Of a stretch of DNA of 11,515 nucleotides, positions 1 through 5,983 are shown one piece after another (position 1 is the stretch's first letter; each line of letters starts with the position of its first letter). The position numbers were made by a program, and so were the translations under genes. The notes beneath the pieces were generated by a model, which saw nothing but the letters and a program-made list of their open reading frames with translations, had not been told where the DNA came from and did no database searches. The DNA is from CAZFDT01 sp964518335 (GTDB lineage Bacteria > Planctomycetota > Phycisphaerae > Phycisphaerales > Phycisphaeraceae): the NCBI GenBank assembly GCA_964518335.1, contig CAZFDT010000121.1, positions 1-11,515 on the forward strand, in the 5' to 3' direction.

Positions 1-1
1 A

Positions 2-628
2 CTGATGCCCTCCAGTCGCAACAGCTTCACCAGTCGGTCCTGGTGCGTGCCGTTGAACGAAGTGCCCGACGCGCATCGGATCATCCGCGTGGAGTATCAG
101 TTCCGCCGTGAAGCGATCAAGGATATGGGCATGGATACCTGCGACGATCTGCTGCTGGCTGCCCCCAACGCCTGGGCGTATGGGACGCGCGAGTGGTTGA
201 AGCTGCAGGACAATCCGAAGCTGCATCACACGCAGCAGCGGACGCTGCCCTGGTGGGAAGTGGTGCAGGGCGGCTACACCGGGGCGCAACATGCGACGCC
301 GCTGATCCGCGCCAAGGCGATAGGCACGACGCAGGATCAGCATTGCCAGAGTGTGGCGGGGTATGTCACGTCACAGATTGCCCTGCTGCGGCAAGGCGAC
401 TTGATCGAACCTGGCGAAGTGCTCGACATGCGCAGCCATGTCACGCAGGTTCAGGACATGATCGCGCGATGTGGACTGACTGATGCGGAGTTCACCGAGC
501 GGGTGAAGCGCAAGCAGGCGAAGCAGACGCGCGCACAGGAAAAGTTCGCCAAAGCCTCTTGCGCCCGGGCTGCGTTGGGGTTATCCTTGCCCATGTCGCA
601 ACCTCATCGCACCGGGAGCAAGTCATGA
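2..628 (+). CDS. Replication initiation factor, C-terminal part (5' end outside window)
   Basis: The frame is open from the window edge, so only about 208 C-terminal residues are visible; the ATG at 5 is probably internal. The stretch RVEYQFRREAIKDMG, followed by WLKLQDN and LPWWEVVQGG, resembles the C-terminal half of the Rep_trans / phage replication initiation factor family (gpII-like proteins that start rolling-circle replication of phages, plasmids and integrative elements). The catalytic region would lie upstream. The last 60 residues are Lys/Arg/Ala-rich and look like a flexible tail. The TGA stop overlaps the ATG of the serine recombinase (ATGA), so the two are probably one translationally coupled operon, a common pairing on integrative elements. 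The family call rests on remembered motifs, not on a search. Confidence 0.6.
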   Translation: MMPSSRNSFTSRSWCVPLNEVPDAHRIIRVEYQFRREAIKDMGMDTCDDLLLAAPNAWAYGTREWLKLQDNPKLHHTQQRTLPWWEVVQGGYTGAQHATPLIRAKAIGTTQDQHCQSVAGYVTSQIALLRQGDLIEPGEVLDMRSHVTQVQDMIARCGLTDAEFTERVKRKQAKQTRAQEKFAKASCARAALGLSLPMSQPHRTGSKS

Positions 629-1368
629 CGCGAGCCATCGGATACGTTCGACGTTCGACCGACAAGCAGGACGAATCGCTGGGCCAGCAGCGGGCGCGGC
701 TCGAAGCGTTCGCCAAGGCGCGGGGCTGGGACCTGGTCATCATCCACAGCGACGACGCGATCAGCGGCAGCGAGTTGTCGCGGCCGGGTCTGGAGGCGCT
801 GTTGAACGATGCGACGATGCGCGGGGATGTGGACGTGGTGCTGGCCTGGGACCGCAACCGGCTGGCGCGTCCGAAAGACCCGCTCGACGGGATGCTGCTG
901 GAGCGCAAGCTGATCGAGGCGGGCAAGCGTGTGATCTACGCCGCGACGGGGCAGGAAGCGGATCGGTCGTTCACGTCGGGCCTCATCAGCTACGTCGAGC
1001 ATCACCAGAACGGGGACTACCTGCGCAAGCTGTCGCGCGACACGATGCGGGGCCTGGTGTCGCGTGCCGAGCGTGGCATGTGGCCGGGCGGTCCGATTCC
1101 GTTCGGTTATGACCGGCTGATCCTGGGCGACGGCAACAAGCCCCTGCGGATCATCCGCGATCTGGACGACGGCGGTCAGGCGATCATTCAGCCCGACAGC
1201 GGGGCGGTGCTGGAGACGCTGAGCAAGGGCCAGCGCCACAAGAAGCAGGACCATGAAGGCGTGACGCTGATCCCGTCCGAGCCTCGCCGGGTGCGTGCGT
1301 TGCGCAAGATGTTCGCCGACTTCGCGGCGGGCAAGCCGTCGCGTGTCTTGCGGGATGAGTTGAACTAG
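625..1368 (+). CDS. Serine recombinase (resolvase/invertase family), 3' truncated by IS copy 1
   Basis: The start at 625 is preferred because GGGAG lies six bases upstream and the ATG overlaps the stop of the preceding gene (ATGA). Residues 3-150 form the resolvase catalytic domain: GYVRRSTDKQ holds the nucleophilic Ser11, and LAWDRNRLAR is the conserved active-site helix region. Around residues 150-185, RGMWPGGPIPFGYD opens the Recombinase domain, and the protein ends in MFADFAAGKPSRVLRDELN, which normally continues into the rest of that domain and a zinc-ribbon/coiled-coil region. Large serine integrases are usually about 450-600 residues; only 247 remain. The TAG stop lies within the first bases shared by both IS copies, so truncation by IS insertion is likely. 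The remnant might still catalyse cleavage but lacks most of its DNA-binding part. Its 3' half is not found beyond the IS. Confidence 0.8.
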   Translation: MTRAIGYVRRSTDKQDESLGQQRARLEAFAKARGWDLVIIHSDDAISGSELSRPGLEALLNDATMRGDVDVVLAWDRNRLARPKDPLDGMLLERKLIEAGKRVIYAATGQEADRSFTSGLISYVEHHQNGDYLRKLSRDTMRGLVSRAERGMWPGGPIPFGYDRLILGDGNKPLRIIRDLDDGGQAIIQPDSGAVLETLSKGQRHKKQDHEGVTLIPSEPRRVRALRKMFADFAAGKPSRVLRDELN

Positions 1369-1369
1369 A

Positions 1370-1380
1370 GCGGTCCACAC
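1370..1380 (+). repeat. Outer inverted repeat, left end of IS copy 1
   Basis: GCGGTCCACAC, matched in inverse orientation at 2715-2725. The GGTCCA core also starts the inner 18-bp inverted repeat, so each end of the element carries two GGTCCA motifs. Confidence 0.6.
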
Positions 1381-1514
1381 GCTCTTCGGAATCTGCGAAA
1401 CCACCGCGCGAGACACTTTTCGTGTTCGGACCTCTCGTGCGAGGCGAAAGGCCTCTGGTTATGAGGGGTGAATCGTAGGCGGACAGACCCCTGTCGCTTG
1501 CGTTCCTGCGGGGA

Positions 1515-1532
1515 TGGTCCAAAATGTCGGGC
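1515..1532 (+). repeat. Inner 18-bp inverted repeat, left, IS copy 1
   Basis: TGGTCCAAAATGTCGGGC, perfectly inverted at 2689-2706. It lies 46 bp upstream of the transposase start. The equivalent in copy 2 is 6208-6227 against 7365-7384, with 18 of 20 positions matching. Confidence 0.8.
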
Positions 1533-1578
1533 TGTTGTCAATACTGGACTTACGAACGCTCACGCGAGGAGCCTGACC

Positions 1579-2667
1579 ATGCTTCCCGGCTGGCTGATGG
1601 CTTTGTTGATGACCCTGGCGGAGGCTTGGTCGGCCCGGCGTGACGGGCAGATCCGGTTCCTCCGGCTGCAGGTCGAACTGCTGCGCGGCAAGCTTCCCGG
1701 CAATCGCGTGATCCTCGGTCCCGACGACCGGGTCCGGCTGCTGCGGGCGGGTGAGCAGATCGGCCATCGCGTGAATGATCTCATGGGGATCGTGAGCGTC
1801 AAGACGTACCGTCAATGGCTGCGGGAACAGAAGTCAGGTCGAAAGCCGGGCCGGGTGGGTCGGCCCAAGATCATGACCGCATCCCTGCGGGCGCTGATCC
1901 TGAGGTTGGCCAGGGAGAACGTGGGCTGGGGCGTGCGAAGGATCGTCGGAGAACTCAAGAAGCTGGCTCTCACGCCCGGTCGCCAGTCGGTGCGACGGGT
2001 GCTGGTGGACGAGGGGATTCTGCCCGACCCGGATCGACATGCGCCCAAAGGCATGCCCACCGTGTGGCGTCTATTCATCCAGTCGCACATGAACACCATG
2101 GTCGCCTGCGACTTCTTCTGCAAGACTGTGTGGTCGCCGCTGGGCAAGCGCGTCGCGTATTGTCTGGCGTTCATCCATCTGGAGAGCCGGCGGGTGTTCG
2201 TCTCGCCGAGCACCTATGAGCCTAACGCTGCGTGGCTCCAGCAGCAGGCCCGCAACGCCACCATGTGGATGGAGGACGAAGGCATCGAGCTGCGGTTCAT
2301 CATCCACGATCATGACACCAAGTTCACGGAGGCGTTCGACCAGCACTTCCGCACGGTGGGCGAGGGCATCGTGAAGACGCCCTTCCAGTCACCGATCGCA
2401 AACTGCTTTTGCGAGTCGTGGATCGGCAGTCTCAAGCGGGAGTGCCTCAACCTGCTGATGTGCTTCAGCCTCAAGCACCTGGACCATATCGTGCAAACTT
2501 TCGTCGGCTATCACAATGAGCTGCGCCCGCACCAGTCGCTGGGCAACGTGCCGCCGGGAGCTCGAGGGCAGTCACCGCCGGATGCGGTAGTCGGTGAGAT
2601 CGGGCCGGTGAAGCGGCACCGCTTGCTGGGCGGGTTGCTGAATCACTATGAGCGAAAAGCAGCGTGA
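1579..2667 (+). CDS. IS transposase, integrase core (rve, DDE) domain
   Basis: This enzyme cuts and joins IS ends. The ATG at 1579 is preferred over the longer frame from 1468: GAGGAG sits just upstream, the peptide before it crosses the inner inverted repeat, and copy 2 conserves the same MLPGWL start. The protein has 362 residues. Residues about 65-145 look like a HTH region (VSVKTYRQWLREQ, then RARENVGWGVRRIVGELKK and SVRRVLVDEG). The catalytic core follows: D178 in VACDFF, D244 in IIHDHDTKF and E279 in FCESWIGSLKRECL, with 34 residues between the last two, as in IS3/IS481-type transposases. YHNELRPHQSLGN near the C-terminus is also typical. All catalytic residues are present and the frame is uninterrupted, so it could be active. 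The exact ISfinder family is not certain. Confidence 0.88.
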   Translation: MLPGWLMALLMTLAEAWSARRDGQIRFLRLQVELLRGKLPGNRVILGPDDRVRLLRAGEQIGHRVNDLMGIVSVKTYRQWLREQKSGRKPGRVGRPKIMTASLRALILRLARENVGWGVRRIVGELKKLALTPGRQSVRRVLVDEGILPDPDRHAPKGMPTVWRLFIQSHMNTMVACDFFCKTVWSPLGKRVAYCLAFIHLESRRVFVSPSTYEPNAAWLQQQARNATMWMEDEGIELRFIIHDHDTKFTEAFDQHFRTVGEGIVKTPFQSPIANCFCESWIGSLKRECLNLLMCFSLKHLDHIVQTFVGYHNELRPHQSLGNVPPGARGQSPPDAVVGEIGPVKRHRLLGGLLNHYERKAA

Positions 2668-2688
2668 TTCACGAAGGAAACGGGCAGT

Positions 2689-2706
2689 GCCCGACATTTT
2701 GGACCA
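2689..2706 (-). repeat. Inner 18-bp inverted repeat, right, IS copy 1
   Basis: Perfect inverse of 1515-1532. It overlaps a small hairpin, CGGGCA-g-TGCCCG, just inside the end, which is also kept in copy 2 (CGGGCA-tt-GCCCG form). Confidence 0.8.
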
Positions 2707-2746
2707 CTGCTGGAGTGTGGACCGCGCCACATGTTTTGCAAGGGGC

Positions 2747-2769
2747 ATGGGGCAGTTTATGGGGCATTT
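2747..2769 (+). repeat. 23-bp direct repeat, copy A (possible attachment site)
   Basis: It starts ATGGGGCAGTTT and ends TGGGGCATTT, and matches 5975-5997 at 22 of 23 positions in the same orientation. It lies 21 bp beyond IS copy 1, and the pair encloses the toxin-antitoxin operon, HTH gene, rep and integrase fragment. The second copy sits directly upstream of the integrase, where attP-type sites usually lie, so att is a reasonable inference, not proven. Confidence 0.45.
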
Positions 2770-2800
2770 CTTGGGGTGGTCAACTGCAGCGTCGGTGCGG

Positions 2801-3148
2801 TCACGGGTGGGACGTGATGGCGATGACGGTGAGTTGGTTCTTGCCCGGGCCGTAGCACCAGAAGAGTCGATACGCGCCGGGGGTGCGGTTCTGCACATAG
2901 GCCTCGAAGACCTTGTCGGCTTTGTCATAAGGGTGGGGCAGCGAATGGAACTCGTGCGTCTGCAGGCCGGGGTGTCGCGGGTTGCTCTGCAGGTGCGTGA
3001 TGCACTTGACCACCTGCTTGAACAAGCCTTCGTCCTTCGTGGCCTTCGCTCGCTTCGACTTGGCCCGGTTCTCGACGGACGCCTGGGCCTTCGCTCGAAG
3101 CTGCTCGAACGACGACGCCGCGGTCACAGTCCAGACAAGCTCAAACAT
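2801..3148 (-). CDS. ParE/RelE-like toxin of a type II toxin-antitoxin pair
   Basis: A basic protein of 115 residues. The order FELVWTVTAASSFEQL, then a Lys/Arg-rich helix, CITHLQSNPRHPGLQTHEF, HPYDKADKVFEAYVQN, GAYRLFWCYGPGKNQLTVIAITSHP, follows the ParE/RelE-like fold: N-terminal strand, two helices, then a C-terminal sheet with the conserved R-x-FW strand. Such toxins act in the cytoplasm on ribosome-bound mRNA or gyrase; which applies here is unknown. The start overlaps the antitoxin stop by one base (TGATG), so the two are translationally coupled with the antitoxin first. I recall close relatives annotated in planctomycetes. No terminator is visible before the IS end. The pair may stabilise the mobile module that carries it. 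Confidence 0.75.
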   Translation of the reverse strand: MFELVWTVTAASSFEQLRAKAQASVENRAKSKRAKATKDEGLFKQVVKCITHLQSNPRHPGLQTHEFHSLPHPYDKADKVFEAYVQNRTPGAYRLFWCYGPGKNQLTVIAITSHP

Positions 3149-3420
3149 CAGGCAACATCCTCGATGCTGTCGGCCAGCTTGCGAGCTGCGACCATGTCCG
3201 GTTCTTTGGCGAACTCCCCAGCGGCGGCCTCCTCAATGCCGCGCATCACCAGCCCCTTGGCCTTGCGGTTGTCGTGAAGCCAAAGCTCACGCTCCGGCAC
3301 CACGCGGGCCAGCGTCACCCGCACCTCGGTCTCGTCCACGTCCTCGACGATCACGGTGCGATTGGCGAAGCGGTCGCCCAGGGTGATGCGTCCCTTGCTG
3401 TCGGCGGTTTTGGTGGTCAT
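3148..3420 (-). CDS. AbrB/MazE-type antitoxin
   Basis: The protein has 90 residues. The N-terminus TTKTADSKGRITLGDRFANRTVIVEDVDETEVRVTLARVVPERE is a SpoVT/AbrB swapped-hairpin DNA-binding domain (the SKGRITL signature). The Ala/Glu-rich C-terminal half would wrap the toxin. AbrB antitoxins bind their own promoter as dimers and neutralise the partner toxin. The start at 3420 is supported by GAGGA six bases upstream. Upstream on the same strand are a TACAAT -10 box (3462-3467) and an AGTGGGC...GCCCACT inverted repeat (3482-3506) over the -35 region, which fits autorepression. Confidence 0.78.
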   Translation of the reverse strand: MTTKTADSKGRITLGDRFANRTVIVEDVDETEVRVTLARVVPERELWLHDNRKAKGLVMRGIEEAAAGEFAKEPDMVAARKLADSIEDVA

Positions 3421-3461
3421 GGCGCATCCTCACCTTCGCGGTCATTGACGTCACGCGGAGC

Positions 3462-3506
3462 ATTGTACCCGCGTGGCGAGAAGTGGGCCAGTGGGATTTG
3501 CCCACT
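3462..3506 (-). promoter_or_regulatory. Antitoxin promoter with inverted-repeat operator
   Basis: On the minus strand TACAAT (3467-3462) makes a good -10 box about 40 bases before the antitoxin ATG. The -35 region is weak. AGTGGGC (3482-3488), AGTGGGA (3490-3496) and inverted GCCCACT (3500-3506) cover the -35 position: two direct half-sites plus one inverted one, as expected for an antitoxin or toxin-antitoxin complex operator. Confidence 0.5.
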
Positions 3507-3565
3507 ACGGTCATTTATCGGCTCATGCCTGCTTGTGCTGAACCCCCCTTGAGGGCTTACGGGGG

Positions 3566-3580
3566 TAGCCCCAGGGGCTA
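3566..3580. repeat. 15-bp palindrome in divergent control region
   Basis: TAGCCCC-a-GGGGCTA is a perfect inverted repeat with a one-base centre, followed by the palindrome GATCGCGATC (3583-3592). It lies between the divergent antitoxin and HTH genes, so it could be an operator, for example for the HTH protein. No binding is shown. The rest of 3507-3627 is AT-rich, with three loosely spaced GTTAT motifs and no gene. Confidence 0.3.
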
Positions 3581-3627
3581 TGGATCGCGATCTGAAAGTT
3601 ATGTGATAAATAAGTTATTGGTCGATA

Positions 3628-3655
3628 TTGACGCGGTTATTGCTCACGCTACAAT
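3628..3655 (+). promoter_or_regulatory. Sigma70-type promoter for the HTH gene, predicted leaderless
   Basis: TTGACG (3628-3633), a 16-base spacer, then TACAAT (3650-3655). The expected transcription start, about seven bases after the -10 box, falls on or next to the ATG at 3662. No ribosome-binding site is visible or would fit, so the mRNA is probably leaderless. Confidence 0.6.
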
Positions 3656-3661
3656 TGTTGC

Positions 3662-4183
3662 ATGGGCAAGCCCAAAGCCAAACTCACAGACAAGGAACAA
3701 GGCGCGGCATTCATCGCGTGGTACAAGGAAACCATGGGAATGGAGGGCTTTGCGGGCGGCATGATCTCGCGCGCGCAGGCTGCCCGAGTGCTGGGCATCA
3801 GCCAGGTTGCCGTGAATCGCTTGATCGGTCGGGGGTTCATTCGCGCCCGGTATTTTCCCAAGGACCCGGACATCGAACAGATTCCGGTAGGGATGGAGGA
3901 TCCGTTTTACCATCGGCTCATCGGCAAGCTGGGCGAGTTCGTCGAAGGCCCCGATGAGGTTGGTTGGTACGAAGCGTGCTACGTATCCCTCGATGATGTT
4001 GTCGTGATCTGGGAGAAGGATGAACAGCGGGAGAAGTCGCGATTCAACTGGCGGGTGTTCATTGACGAGAACACGCCGCCGCTGACCACTGGGCCGCATT
4101 ACAAGCCTCCTGTGTCGAAGGGCGATCAATCCATGGAAAGGAAGGGAGACCCTGATGGACAAGCTGATCCTGCTTTGGCATAA
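3662..4183 (+). CDS. HTH DNA-binding protein (MerR/excisionase-like helix-turn-helix)
   Basis: The protein has 173 residues. Residues about 35-63, ISRAQAARVLGISQVAVNRLIGRGFIRARYF, form a helix-turn-helix of the excisionase/MerR type: a helix, the GIS turn, a recognition helix, then a short wing. The middle (YEACYVSLDDVVVIWEK) resembles the residue pattern that follows such HTH motifs in plasmid and phage regulators. The C-terminal tail, PPVSKGDQSMERKGDPDG, is disordered in composition. It is the first gene of a + strand group with the 60-residue ORF and rep, so a control role in replication or excision of the module is likely but inferred. The start follows directly from the promoter, with no Shine-Dalgarno. 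I do not recognise a named family. Confidence 0.7.
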   Translation: MGKPKAKLTDKEQGAAFIAWYKETMGMEGFAGGMISRAQAARVLGISQVAVNRLIGRGFIRARYFPKDPDIEQIPVGMEDPFYHRLIGKLGEFVEGPDEVGWYEACYVSLDDVVVIWEKDEQREKSRFNWRVFIDENTPPLTTGPHYKPPVSKGDQSMERKGDPDGQADPALA

Positions 4184-4337
4184 GCTGCCGAAGATCATTG
4201 AACTGCGAGACACTGCGGGCAAGTGCAAGCGATACGTTGTGAAGAAGTGCCGTGATCGCATGGGTATCGGCCTCAACGCGCTGCCCGATATGTTGCCGAT
4301 CCGCGACGACGCGCGATCTGATCCAGAGCGTCGCTGA
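4155..4337 (+). CDS. Small basic hypothetical protein
   Basis: The protein has 60 residues, MDKLILLWHKLPKIIELRD at the start, then the basic segment GKCKRYVVKKCRDRMG. Its start lies inside the last 29 bases of the HTH gene in another frame, with an AGGGAG ribosome-binding site (4143-4148) six bases upstream, which argues for a real, coupled gene. I recognise no family. The charge pattern would suit nucleic-acid binding. Its position before rep suggests an accessory role in replication or copy control, which is speculative. Confidence 0.5.
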   Translation: MDKLILLWHKLPKIIELRDTAGKCKRYVVKKCRDRMGIGLNALPDMLPIRDDARSDPERR

Positions 4338-4355
4338 ATCTCACGTAAGTCCCAG

Positions 4356-4422
4356 CAGCCAGCCAGACTCGGACGTTCCGGGTGTCAGCCAGCCATGGGC
4401 AACCTCGGTGCATTGCTGCACC
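4356..4422 (+). repeat. Direct repeats and hairpin upstream of rep (possible origin elements)
   Basis: CAGCCAGCCA occurs at 4356-4365 and again at 4386-4395, exactly 30 bp apart, or about three helical turns. A hairpin, GGTGCA-ttgc-TGCACC, follows at 4407-4422. Repeats plus a hairpin next to a HUH rep gene are the usual layout of a double-strand origin, but no nick-site consensus is recognised. The 99-bp gap between the small ORF and rep holds nothing else obvious. Confidence 0.3.
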
Positions 4423-4436
4423 AGAAAGGTTGTGTC

Positions 4437-5825
4437 ATGGCTGATATTGTTGCCAGTTCGAGGGTGTTGGTCGCTGGTGCAGTGGATGACGGTGGCGGCG
4501 GAAGCGGGACAGGCGGCACCGCCGCCGCCCGCTCCGCCGCCACCGGCCGCGCAGCGGCCTCCCCTAAACTTGATCAAGAGGCTTATAACCGGACGCCTCC
4601 TCTCTCTCGCATCGTCTTCCTGCCGTGTCGTTGCGGTTGCCGAACATGCCCAGCCTGTGGCCGTCGCTATGGCTGGCAAGTCCGCCAAGGCCTGCTCGCC
4701 AAAGGCAGCATGTTCCGCATCCCGACCATGCTCACGCTCACGCTCGACCGCGATAACTTCGCTGGTCCCGAGCAAGCCCATACTCTTGTGAGCGACAAGG
4801 GCCGTCTGCGTCTGCTCATGCGCCACCTGGGCATCACGCTCTGGGTGTGGGTGCTTGAGTTCCAGCAGAAGACCGGCACCGGCTGGCCGCACTGGCATTT
4901 TCTCATCGACCTCTACGATCTGCCGGGCCATCGCGTGGACCTCAAGCGGGCTTGGTCGGTCTGGCGCGACAAATGGCAATTGGGCGGGTTACAACTCGGT
5001 GAGCGTATGCGTTTCGACAATCCCGGTCACGCCATCTGCTACCTCACCAAGTACCTCATCAAGCAGCCTGAACTCGGATACCCGCTCTGGGTGCTGGAAT
5101 CCAGCCGCCGAATCCGGTTCTACAACGCCTCAGGAAAACTCGGCGGCATTCTTGCCGCAGCCAGAGCCAAGCCCATCGCCAATACACGCGAAAACGACGG
5201 CGACGATCAACCCGAACCAAAGCGCCGCGGCGGCAAGCGGCCGTTCATTGATCGCATGGCTGAGTGCCAACAGTTCAGCCGCGCATTACTTGAAACCGTA
5301 GATGGTGTCACCGGCGAACCGCGACGGGTGTACCTGGGCGTCGTGGACGCTCGCCCTGCACGCCTCGCATACCTCGCCAAGCTGGGCAAGTTGCGCTCAC
5401 GCGTTGAGGTCGAGTCGTACCGCGCTGAGTGGGATGAGGCCCTGGTCGCGGACCTTGAAGTCGATGAATGCGGCGATCTGGGCGGGCGTGATGGCCTCGA
5501 AGCATGCGGCCTCGATGGTGGGCATCCGCCGGCGGCCATCGACCTGGCTCATCTTGGGCGGCCGTTTGCGGGTCGCGGCCGATGGCGTACGGCTGGTGAT
5601 GGTCACGGCGTCGCACACGGGGCCGAACATCTCGCGGAGGTAGTAGATGTCGGTCTGCGTCGCCTTGGCGGTCTTGCGGGCACGGATCGCGGCGACGTAG
5701 GCGGTCAACACGTCGGGGATGCTGGTTCGCGTGGGCAGCGGGTTGTCGGCCCCTCGAAGCTTGGCCGACTCGAACTGACGCTGCTTCTCCTTCGCCAACT
5801 GCAGCGAGTCCGTGCGAAGCGATAG
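4437..5825 (+). CDS. HUH-type rolling-circle replication initiator (Rep); 3' part reads through antisense integrase
   Basis: Rep nicks the double-strand origin and stays bound through a tyrosine. The start at 4437 has AAAGG seven bases upstream; an in-frame ATG at 4395 has no such site. From 4437: residues 17-43 are a Gly/Ala-rich linker; 64-74 is CRCGCRTCPAC, a zinc-binding cluster; 96-104 is PTMLTLTLD (motif 1); H152-W-H154 in WPHWHFLID is the metal-binding HUH motif; Y202/Y206 in CYLTKYLIK is the catalytic tyrosine region with its lysine. These are all the parts of a Rep nickase. After about residue 335 (near 5445) the frame is the exact antisense of the integrase gene and its composition changes (Gly/Asp/Leu-rich), so the last ~125 residues are probably not native. 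It is likely the initiator of the integrated module. Confidence 0.75.
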   Translation: MADIVASSRVLVAGAVDDGGGGSGTGGTAAARSAATGRAAASPKLDQEAYNRTPPLSRIVFLPCRCGCRTCPACGRRYGWQVRQGLLAKGSMFRIPTMLTLTLDRDNFAGPEQAHTLVSDKGRLRLLMRHLGITLWVWVLEFQQKTGTGWPHWHFLIDLYDLPGHRVDLKRAWSVWRDKWQLGGLQLGERMRFDNPGHAICYLTKYLIKQPELGYPLWVLESSRRIRFYNASGKLGGILAAARAKPIANTRENDGDDQPEPKRRGGKRPFIDRMAECQQFSRALLETVDGVTGEPRRVYLGVVDARPARLAYLAKLGKLRSRVEVESYRAEWDEALVADLEVDECGDLGGRDGLEACGLDGGHPPAAIDLAHLGRPFAGRGRWRTAGDGHGVAHGAEHLAEVVDVGLRRLGGLAGTDRGDVGGQHVGDAGSRGQRVVGPSKLGRLELTLLLLRQLQRVRAKR

Positions 5826-5894
5826 CTCCTTCTGCTTGCCGTTGACGTAGTGCTTGATGTAGTAGGTGCGGCCGCGCTTGTACAGGTGTGACAT
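5397..5894 (-). CDS. Tyrosine recombinase/integrase, N-terminal fragment (catalytic domain missing)
   Basis: The start at 5894 has GGAGAG six bases upstream; an ATG two codons earlier abuts that site, so it is less likely. Residues 1-30, MSHLYKRGRTYYIKHYVNGKQ, are the N-terminal beta-sheet of phage-type integrases; residues about 55-150 (TSIPDVLTAYVAAIRARKTAKATQ ... ITPAQIAAFIDFKVRDQG) are the SAM-like core-binding domain. The family normally continues with a ~180-residue catalytic domain carrying R-H-R-Y. Here the protein ends after 165 residues with an unrelated tail, and the sequence beyond is the rep gene on the other strand. It therefore cannot catalyse recombination. It meets rep tail to tail, and the putative att sequence lies 67-103 bp upstream of its start. 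Confidence 0.75.
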   Translation of the reverse strand: MSHLYKRGRTYYIKHYVNGKQKELSLRTDSLQLAKEKQRQFESAKLRGADNPLPTRTSIPDVLTAYVAAIRARKTAKATQTDIYYLREMFGPVCDAVTITSRTPSAATRKRPPKMSQVDGRRRMPTIEAACFEAITPAQIAAFIDFKVRDQGLIPLSAVRLDLNA

Positions 5895-5960
5895 GGGCAT
5901 CTCTCCAAAACGGGGTGAACGTTTCGGCGAGTCCCAGGCCCGGACCTTCCGGGTGCCCAT

Positions 5961-5983
5961 CTGCCCCATGTCGTATGGGGCAG
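5961..5983. repeat. Perfect inverted repeat upstream of integrase (possible recombinase core site)
   Basis: CTGCCCCAT, five bases, ATGGGGCAG: 9-bp arms around a short spacer, the shape of a tyrosine-recombinase core site. Its right arm starts the 23-bp direct repeat that is also found at 2747-2769. At 2747 the left arm is absent. Confidence 0.45.

Larger units (their letters stand above)
1366..2726 (+). mobile_element. Insertion sequence, copy 1 (rve/DDE type, intact transposase)
   Basis: The bounds are set by homology with copy 2 (about 6060-7403). The outer ends carry an 11-bp inverted repeat, GCGGTCCACAC at 1370-1380 and its complement at 2715-2725. Inside these is a longer, perfect 18-bp inverted repeat, TGGTCCAAAATGTCGGGC at 1515-1532 and its complement at 2689-2706, which by itself would define a 1192-bp element. 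Which pair is the true terminus cannot be settled here. I see no clear target-site duplication at either pair. One transposase gene fills the element. The insertion truncates the serine recombinase. Confidence 0.8.

Noticed and set aside
604..1416. Long minus-strand open frame opposite the serine recombinase
   Set aside because: It is the antisense of a gene with clear resolvase motifs. The peptide is Arg/Ala/His-rich with no domain, as expected in GC-rich DNA.
1468..1578. Extended N-terminus of the IS transposase from 1468
   Set aside because: It crosses the inner inverted repeat, is not conserved in copy 2 as protein, and a good ribosome-binding site supports the ATG at 1579.
2648..3277. 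209-residue + strand open frame across the toxin-antitoxin operon
   Set aside because: It starts inside the IS end and reads the antisense of the toxin and antitoxin, both of which have clear family signatures, ribosome-binding sites and a shared promoter.
4491..4560. Possible CRISPR or tandem repeat in the GGC/GCC-rich stretch
   Set aside because: It is low-complexity coding for a Gly/Ala linker. There are no spaced repeat units; only one inverted pair.
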